A stretch of DNA of 64,000 nt from Notolepis coatsorum. Its lineage: Eukaryota; Chordata; Actinopteri; Aulopiformes; Paralepididae. Within the stretch, counting starts at the first letter, position 1. Each line of letters starts with the position of its first letter. The translations under genes and the position numbers were made by a program. The stretch spans positions 161,528,226 through 161,592,225 of the forward strand of contig OZ020585.1 of NCBI GenBank assembly GCA_963971535.1, read 5' to 3'. Of the stretch, positions 57,854 to 64,000 are shown piece by piece. The notes under the pieces are model-generated. The model saw only the letters and a program-made list of their open reading frames with translations, made no database searches and was not told where the DNA came from.

Positions 57854-57910
57854 GGGGACATTAACGTGTGTTGTCGAGCCTTACAAATAAATTTGATTTG
57901 ATTTGAGAAT
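57854..57910 (+). mobile_element. LINE/SINE tail with (GATTT)n
   Basis: TTACAAATAAATTTGATTTG followed by ATTTGAGAA looks like a 3' tail with short repeats. Very little body is present. Confidence 0.4.
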
Positions 57911-58224
57911 GTGAATGTGAGTGAAACAGAGCCCGCCTCACACGCAGTGTGACTCACAGTGGGAGGAGTGTATTTAGAAGACGGAGCATCTGATTGGCTT
58001 AAAACGGAGCATCTGTGATAATGACAGTCAAGTTTGTTTGGCCGGATGGCTTACGACCAAATTATCGTACATTATGGGACTTTTGGGCAAAAGTGTTGAT
58101 CGTACAGAAGGCAAAAATACGATAATTATTGTACAAATACGATAATCAATCATTGTACGTCTGGCAACCCTGATTCCAACTCTCAGCTGGATGTACAGTC
58201 GGCTTCATCATGTTGCTGGCTATA
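57911..58224. other. No gene seen
   Basis: Unassigned sequence with repeated AAATACGATAAT near 58115-58150. Confidence 0.3.
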
Positions 58225-58747
58225 GACTAGAGCAGGGGTGGGCAATTATTTTTCCCAGGGGGCCAAATGAGCAACTGAAAATATTTTGGAGGGCCGGGCC
58301 AAAATTTCGAACTCAATTATGCATAATATACATTTTATTTCTATATAAAAAGCAGTAAATAGCATTGTTTTGACCGCTGGTAAGAGTGTATGTTATTATT
58401 TGGCAATTAAAAGGTGAGGTTAGCTTTCAAAAATATCATTTATTCAAATAGAATTTATTTCCAAAATGATAAACAAAATGTGAAACATTTGACTCATTTT
58501 CAGTCACATTAATAACAAAGGGCATTTTGAGTTTCAAGGATTTTCTTAGCTTTCTAAAGACATCACATCATCTTTGTAGCCTAAATAAACAAGACATGTC
58601 ACTGAACTGTGTAAAGAAAAGTGTCCCAGTATTGTAGCCTTTTTGACTTTACATGCCTATATTAAACATTTAATGTTTTCAGAACTGTGCAAAAAAAAAA
58701 AAATCAAGTGTCCAATTTCATTTGTTATATTCACATTTTAGTGTTCT

Positions 58748-58978
58748 TCAGTTCTTTTTTTTCATTGAGTGTGAGAAATCCAGTCTCTGTTGAGCTTTAA
58801 CAAGTCCATCAAAGTCAGGTTGTATTTCTGAGGTAGAGATGCGAAGCACAGCTGCCAGATGTTCATCAGTGAGAGAGGATATGTACCTGGATTTGGTAAA
58901 CGTCATGACTGAGAATGTCTGTTCACATATGTATGTGGATCCAAAGAGAACCAACATCTTCTGAGCATGTCTCCTCAT
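58748..58978 (-). pseudogene. hAT transposase C-terminal dimerisation fragment
   Basis: Reads MLVLFGSTYICEQTFSVM, then KSRYISSLTDEHLAAVLRIS. This is the conserved hAT C-terminal (dimerisation) motif, in which Tyr/Cys-Glu and the R-LTDEHL stretch are typical. It is separated from the main frame by stops. Confidence 0.85.
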
Positions 58979-59173
58979 GTTTGGAAAGTTCTCCTCCTTG
59001 AGAGCAGAGTAAATTACTTAAAGTGCTCTTTCAGTAGTGAATCAGACTGCAGGTCAATAAGTTCAAGCTGAACATCAGTGGGTGCACTATCAACACTGCA
59101 GGTAAAGGGAGAGGAAACCAGCTGCATTTCATCCTCAACTTTTTTGAAATCTTGAAAACGCCTTGAAAATTCA

Positions 59174-59410
59174 TCATGCAGTGCTCCTAACATGGATGTG
59201 CCGGTGATCAGCTGATGGTTTGACTTCTTTCAGGGTTTTCATGTGTTCGAGATTGTTGCTGCCTAGTTGCCTTGAAATTAATTGCAACTTTGTCATGAAG
59301 GCTTTCACATGGCTATGCATTTCATGAGCAAAAAGGCCCTTGCCCTGCAGTTGTGTGTTCAGTTCATTCATCATTGCAGTCACATCAACAGCAAATGTTA
59401 AATCTGCCAT
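59174..59410 (-). pseudogene. hAT transposase middle fragment
   Basis: MADLTFAVDVTAMMNELNTQ, then LFAHEMHSHVKAF and KLQLISRQL match the region between the catalytic core and the C-terminal domain in this transposase group. It follows the main ORF after a frameshift and a stop. Confidence 0.78.
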
Positions 59411-59464
59411 CCAGCTCTGGGATGGTTTTGCCTTTCATCTCACAAAACTCTTTTATCTCTGATT

Positions 59465-60397
59465 TCAGAACCCAAAACCTTTGAGCACTTTGCCCAGGCT
59501 GAGCCATCTGACAGTTGTGTGGTACCTGACATCACCATGTTCGCTCTCTTGCTCCAGGCTGAGCCATCTGACAGCTGTGTGGTACCTGACATCACCATGT
59601 TCGCTCTCTTGCTCCTCCAATAGTGAAACAAACTGCCTGTGATTTAATGCTAGCGCTCTGATGAAATTAACTGTTGTAGTAACAACATCAACCACATGGC
59701 TAAGTTTTAGCACTGACTTGCACAACGCTTGCTGATGAATAATACAATGTATAAACACCAATTTCTGCTCTGCGTTGAGTTCACTCACTTTATCTTGCAT
59801 TCTTTTCAAGAGCCCAACATTTTTCCCTGTCAAATTCGGACATCCATCCGTAGTGACACCTGCCAGTCTGTCCCATTCGAGTACCAGTTTGTCCATGCAT
59901 GACTTTACCTCGGTGAACAGATCACTCCCCGTTGTGGTTCCTTTCATTGGCCGCATCGCTGCCAGCTCCTCCGTAAGCTTGAAGTTGCGCGTTATCCCCC
60001 AGATAAATATGAGCAGCTGGGCTGTGTCACGGACGTCACAGCTCTCATCCAAAGCCAAAGAAAAGAAGTCGAAGCTTCCCACTTCACTTTGCAGCTGAAA
60101 CTCCAGATTCTCTGCGATGTCCTCCACCCTTCTCGTCACGATGCGGCGGGACAGCGGGACGCTTTCAAGCGCTTCTTTTTTCTCTGGGCATAGCAGTGCT
60201 GCAGACTCGACCATGAACTCTTTCACAAACTCCCCCTCCGAGAATGGCTTACTGTTCTGGGCGATTTTGTGGGCTATCACAAAGCTGGTTCTGGTCGCTG
60301 CATCTCTGGCTGCATGCAGCTTTGTAAAACAGCCTTGTTGTTTTTCTAGCTTTGCTAGTAAATCTGTTGATGTCCGCGCTCGTTCGGCATCAGTCAA
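59465..60397 (-). pseudogene. hAT transposase core
   Basis: About 310 aa: FSLALDESCDVRDTAQLLIF (catalytic Asp region), AGVTTDGCPNLTGKNVGLLK, VFIHCIIHQQALCKSVLK, then the WLS motif. RYHTAVRWLSL is present twice through a 60-bp in-frame duplication (59495-59554 and 59555-59614). The protein is truncated just after it (GKVLKGFGF). The catalytic Glu region downstream is disrupted. Confidence 0.85.
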
Positions 60398-60741
60398 GTT
60401 TTTGTATTTTGTTTCATCTCGTAATGCTGTTTCAAATTGTACTCTTTAAACACGGCGACATGCTCCCCACAAACCAAACACACAGGTTTACCCTCGACTT
60501 CAGTAAAGAAAGAATTTGTTGTCCATATTTGATTGAAAGTTCTGCTTTCGCATTTTTCAGGGGTGACACGGAAGGAAGACAGGTTGTCAATCACACGCAT
60601 TTCACGTGCACAGTTGACGCACTGTGAGAATAAATCGGCTTCAAAATAAATAAAGCATATCTTTTCTTCAATTATCATGTAATCTTTCGCGGGCCGGTCA
60701 GAATCATCCCGCGGGCCATATTTGGCCCGTGGGCCGTACAA
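60394..60741 (-). pseudogene. hAT transposase N-terminus with BED finger
   Basis: PVCLVCGEHVAVFKEYNLKQ then HYEMKQ is a BED zinc finger (two Cys, first His). The last His position is hit by a 1-nt frameshift that separates it from the core ORF, which overlaps by only a few bases. The finger binds element termini in related transposases. Confidence 0.82.
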
Positions 60742-60808
60742 TGCCCAGGTCTGGACTAGAGAGTGGGCGCAGTAAAGACTTCATAGACATACATGACCGT
60801 CATGTCGT

Positions 60809-61143
60809 GTCCTCCTCTCCCCTCCTCCCCTCCTCTCCTCTTCTCCTCCTCTCCCCTCCTCCTCTCCCCTCCCCTCCTCTCCTCCTCTGCCCTCCTCCCC
60901 TCCCCTCCTCTCCTCCCCTCTTCTCCCCTCCTCCTCTCCTCTCCCCTCCTCCTCTCCCTCCTCTCCTCCTCTCCCCTCCTCTTCTCCTCACCTCCTCTCT
61001 CCTCCTCTCCTCCTCTGCCCTCCTCTCCTCCTCTCCCCTCTCCTCCTCTCCTCTTCTCCCTCCCATCCTCTTCACCCCCTCTCCTCTCCTCTCCTCTCCT
61101 CCTCTCCCCTCTCCCCTCTCTCCTCCTCTCTTCCCCTCCCCAG
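60809..61143. repeat. Polypyrimidine (CTCCTCTCCC)n tract
   Basis: About 335 bp almost entirely C and T on the plus strand. ORFs of S/P/L-rich composition are artefacts. On the minus strand it would lie in the intron after the 61.2 kb exon. Confidence 0.88.
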
Positions 61144-61167
61144 GCCTGGTCTGCTGCTACAGGTTAC

Positions 61168-61322
61168 CTGCTGGAAGAGCTGCCCCCAGGATGCTGACGG
61201 AGGGCTCTGCTGCTGATCTGCTGCTTCACTCATCAGCAGAAAACACAGGTCCTCCTTCAGCTGCAGGACGGGCTCCACTGTGGAGGTCCTGAAGACCCTC
61301 CTCTGCTGCTGCAGGACCAGCG
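61168..61322 (-). CDS. Candidate host-gene internal exon (155 bp)
   Basis: On the minus strand GTGCTCAG precedes the exon and GTAACC follows it, a proper acceptor and donor. The 155 bp read without a stop: two bases then 51 codons, including RRVFRTSTVEPVLQLKEDL, CFLLMSEAADQQQ and WGQLFQQ. It begins in phase 1, which is exactly what the exon at 61609-61700 supplies (the joined codon is Ala). The flanking introns are a GT-rich repeat upstream and a polypurine tract downstream. I did not recognise the protein; other exons were not found. Confidence 0.55.
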
Positions 61323-61330
61323 CTGAGCAC

Positions 61331-61445
61331 GCACACACACACGCACACACACACGCACGCACACAGATACACACAGATACACACGCAGATACACACACAC
61401 AGATACACACACACACACAGACACAGACAGACACACACACCAACG
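61331..61445. repeat. (CA)n-rich simple sequence in the intron
   Basis: ACACACACGC and CAGATACACA repeats between the two candidate exons. Confidence 0.85.
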
Positions 61446-61608
61446 CATGCACATAATCAGCATGGCACTGACTGTCACTATCCAAGTCTTGCGTTTAGTT
61501 TACCATAATCTTACGATAATCTTTATTTAGTTTATGTTTAGTTTACCATAATACAGCATTCATTCAGCTCTAGTTTAACATAATCTTGCATTGAGTTTGC
61601 TTTCTCAC

Positions 61609-61700
61609 CATCGTCTTGCAGGGAGAAGATGCCAGAGTGGGCTCTGCTGCTTGGTGTCATCTGCCTCAGGAAGTCACCCAGGTCCTCCTCAGCCCTCTCC
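61609..61700 (-). CDS. Candidate host-gene internal exon (92 bp)
   Basis: On the minus strand, CTCCTCCTCTTGACAG is a good polypyrimidine-AG acceptor. GATG followed by GTGAGAAAGC is a strong donor. One base then 30 codons read open, with RAEEDLGDFLRQM and SRAHSGIFSLQDD, ending one base into a codon. This phase matches the exon at 61168-61322 downstream, and the two join into an 82-residue open stretch. The gene is unidentified. The intron between them (~286 bp) holds CA-rich sequence. Confidence 0.55.
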
Positions 61701-61801
61701 CTGTCAAGAGGAGGAGACCGCAGTCTGTCAGGAAGTACCTGTGGATGCGGGTATCATGGACAGTGAGAGCTAGCATGGAGGGGGTGGTTCTGAGACGCTG
61801 G

Positions 61802-62045
61802 AACTAACTGTTGGCCCTGGTGACGTGCTGCTCTCACTGTCTATCTATCTACACTTGATAACCCTGGTGACGTGCTGCTCTCACTGTCTATCTATCTACA
61901 CTTGATAACCCTGGTGACGTGCTGCTCTCACTGTCTATCTATCTACACTTGATAACCCTGGTGATATGCTGCTCTCACTGTCTATCTATCTACACTTGAT
62001 AACCCTGGTGATGTGCTGCTCTCACGGTCTATCTATCTACACTTG
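61802..62045. repeat. 44-bp minisatellite
   Basis: Five copies of a unit with TGCTGCTCTCACTGTCTATC, TATCTACACTTGATAACCCT and GGTGACG. Confidence 0.9.
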
Positions 62046-62140
62046 GTAGGATATGTAGCATCTATCTATCTACATGTTGAATTGTGGTCATTAGGGGTCA
62101 TGTGGTAGGGTATGGTGGTCATTAGGGGTCATATGGTGAC

Positions 62141-62725
62141 GGGCGGCATGTGGTGTAGTGGTTAACACTGTCGCCCCACAGCTAGAAGGTCCAGGGTTCA
62201 ATTCTCGCTTGGGGACCAGGTTGCCGCGTTGCCAGTAACCCAGGTGGGGTATCTCCCGGGCCTTTCTGTGTGGAGTTTGCATGGTCTCCCCGTGCTGGCA
62301 AAGGGTTTCCCCACCCGATAAGATAAACCCAATAGAAAAACATGCAGGACATATGGCTATCGCTGTCGAGTCCCTGACGACACGGTAGTCACTGTGTAGT
62401 GTGATGTGTGCCTGGTGCCAGTGTATAGTCATTGTGTAGTGTGATGTGTGCCTGGTGCCAGTGTATGGTAGTCACTGTGTAGTGTGATGTGTGCCTGGTG
62501 CCAGTGTATAGTCATTGTGTAGTGTGATGTGTGCCTGGTGCCAGTGTATGGTAGTCACTGTGTAGTGTGATGTGTGCCTGGTGCCAGTGTATGGTAGTCA
62601 CTGTGTAGTGTGATGTGTGCCTGGTGCTACACAGTGGTGGTGAAGGAGGTAATTTCCACCCTACATTGTAAAGCCCTTTGAGAGAGAAGCGCTATATAAA
62701 TGCAATATTCATTCATTTATTAAGT
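62141..62725 (+). mobile_element. tRNA-derived SINE with an internal VNTR
   Basis: A tRNA-like head has an A box (TGTAGTGGTTAAC) and a B box (GGGTTCAATTC). It is followed by CCTTTCTGTGTGGAGTTTGC, a body motif common in teleost SINEs. The body is interrupted at 62388-62630 by about five copies of a ~47-bp unit (GTGTAGTGTGATGTGTGCCT, GGTGCCAGTGTATGGTAG). The 3' end GTAAAGCCCTTTGAGAGAGA, then GCGCTATATAAATGCAATA, is the LINE-like tail. Confidence 0.78.
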
Positions 62726-62975
62726 ACATGGGATTCGGAATCGGCAGTGAAAAAGCACCATTGTGTCCCTAATTATGTGTGGAGTCTTGGCAGCAGCAGT
62801 ACTGTCTACGTCCTTGTGACTGGGCTCATTAATGAGGTACAACATTAACCTTGGGGTGCCTCAGTCACAGTCATTACCCAGCCAACAGACTGCAGCCTTA
62901 ACCCTAACCCTACGCCTGTAGTACGTCACAGACCTGCCAACAGACTGCTGAGCTGCCTCTATGTACGTACATCAC
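62726..62975. other. No gene seen
   Basis: Unique-looking sequence with AACCCTAACCCTA (~62901), too short to be telomeric. Confidence 0.3.
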
Positions 62976-63130
62976 ATGTTACTCCTGTTACACCGGTTAC
63001 TCCTGCTATACCTGTTATTCCTGTTATACCTGTTACTCCTGTTGTACATGTTACCTATACATGTTGTGCATGTTATGCCTGTTATACATGTTGTACCTGG
63101 TATACCTGTTATACCTGCTATACCCGTTAC
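62976..63130. repeat. Short TTACTCCTG/TTATACCTG repeats
   Basis: 9-bp units of the type GTTACTCCT and GTTATACCT repeated with variation. Confidence 0.75.
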
Positions 63131-63485
63131 TCTCTCTCTTCCTCTATCTATCTCTCTCTCTCTTCATACATCTCTTTTTCCATTCCTCTACCTCTCTCTT
63201 TCTCTTCTTCTCTCTCTCTTCATCTACCTCTCTTTTTCTCTCTTCCTCTACGTCTCTTTTTCTCTCTTCCTCTACCTCTCTCTTCATCTACCTCTCTTTT
63301 GTTATCTTCCCCTATCTCTCGCTCTCTCCCTCTACCTCTCTTTTTCTCTCTTCCTCTACCTCTCTCTATCTTCCTACACCTTTCTCTCTCTCTCTTCCTC
63401 TACCTCTCTTTTTCTCTCTTCCTCTCTCTCTCTCTTCCTCTACCTCTCTATCTCTCTTCCTCTACCCGTCTCTCTTTTCTCTCTA
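63131..63485. repeat. (CT)n-rich array
   Basis: Units such as TCTCTCTTCCTCTACCTCTC, giving artefactual L/S-rich frames. Confidence 0.88.
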
Positions 63486-63552
63486 TCTGACAAGGACATT
63501 TACCAACACACACACACACGATACATAGCCTTCACTCATTCAACTCATCTCT

Positions 63553-63701
<149 letters not shown>

Positions 63702-63837
63702 ACATCCCTGTAGCCTTCTGTCCACATAGCATTCTATTCCACATACTGTAGCATTCTCATAGTCTGCATATCATATCTATAACTCATAGTCTGTATGTCA
63801 AGGTACCACTTTGTTTTGTCTACACTCCTGTATGAAT

Positions 63838-63995
63838 ATGAGACCTAGGCTATAGGTCCCATTGCTGTAACCTATAGGTCTCTCTATGTTGCAACATGTC
63901 ATTCTACAGAGATATGGGCTATAGGACCATTGCTGTAACCTATAGGTCTCTCTATGTTGCAAACATGTGATTTTGTCAGTAAACTAACTCTGTCC
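63838..63995. repeat. ~65-bp tandem duplication at the window edge
   Basis: Two copies of a segment with CATTGCTGTAACCTATAGGT, CTCTCTATGTTGCAA. Confidence 0.75.
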
Positions 63996-64000
63996 TTAAT

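Larger units (their letters stand above)
58233..60753 (-). mobile_element. Decayed autonomous hAT transposon (2521 bp)
   Basis: Termini CAGGGGTGGGCAATTATT and the inverted form of CAGACCTGGGCATTG are flanked by the 8-bp duplication GACTAGAG (58225-58232, 60754-60761). Transposase pieces lie on the minus strand in the right order. The transposase family resembles the GTF2IRD2/SCAND3-related hAT group. Confidence 0.92.

Noticed and set aside
58748-60741. hAT transposase as a domesticated host gene
   Set aside because: Frameshifts, stops, a broken BED finger and intact terminal repeats with a target duplication point to an ordinary decayed transposon.
60729-61292. Ser/Pro/Leu-rich plus-strand frames
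   Set aside because: They come from the polypyrimidine tract; the exon signal in this area is on the minus strand.
62899-62912. AACCCTAACCCTA, telomere-like
   Set aside because: Two units only; no array.

Overview
This 64 kb window looks like vertebrate, almost certainly teleost fish, repeat-dominated DNA. The evidence is the mix of transposon families (BEL/Pao, a Gmr1-like Gypsy element, a Mag-like Gypsy element, an L2 LINE with the fish/eel L2 3' hairpin, Rex1-like LINEs, tRNA-derived SINEs, hAT and TTAA-flanked piggyBac-like elements) and the abundance of minisatellites and (CA)n, (GA)n and (ATT)n arrays. Nothing bacterial is present: no operons, rRNA or CRISPR. The species cannot be fixed from the sequence. 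The only host-gene signal is a phase-compatible pair of small exons on the minus strand at 61.17-61.70 kb.

Layout. 0-9 kb: a CpG-rich stretch without a gene, a 39-bp minisatellite split by a LINE tail, a small TIR element, a 1.3 kb array of 12-bp units, several 5'-truncated LINE tails and a 143-bp hairpin. 9.0-18.3 kb: a complete BEL/Pao retrotransposon (1.3 kb LTRs, 5-bp target duplication ATAAC, two long open frames). 18.4-24.9 kb: an inferred three-level nest, in which a Gmr1-like Gypsy element (integrase before reverse transcriptase) sits in a LINE tail that sits inside a TTAA-flanked piggyBac-like element. 25.3-29.3 kb: an apparently full-length L2-type LINE with an intact 974-aa endonuclease/RT ORF and a 5' region of tandem 212-bp monomers. 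31.6-37.8 kb: a LINE broken by four later insertions (a hAT MITE, two SINEs, a TIR element), each with its own target duplication.

38.4-49 kb: a 33-bp minisatellite whose unit contains TTAA has been split by two piggyBac-like elements and by a 292-bp hAT MITE. The larger piggyBac-like element carries a Rex1-like LINE (itself hit by a 1.19 kb hAT element), a 302-bp MITE, six copies of a ~166-bp tandem repeat and a 29-bp minisatellite. 49.6-54.4 kb: a Mag-like Gypsy element whose two 226-bp LTRs read as identical, flanked by CTAGC; it looks recent but has two frameshifts. 54.4-58.2 kb: minisatellites and a 1.5 kb composite inverted-repeat element. 58.2-60.75 kb: a decayed hAT transposon with BED-finger transposase remains. 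60.8-64 kb: polypyrimidine tract, the host exon pair, minisatellites, a SINE with an internal VNTR, and long (CT)n and (CA)n arrays.

Taken together, the window is a stratified record of transposition rather than a gene cluster. Target-site duplications give the order of many insertions. Three elements (the BEL at 9-18 kb, the L2 at 25-29 kb and the Gypsy at 49.6-54.4 kb) look young.
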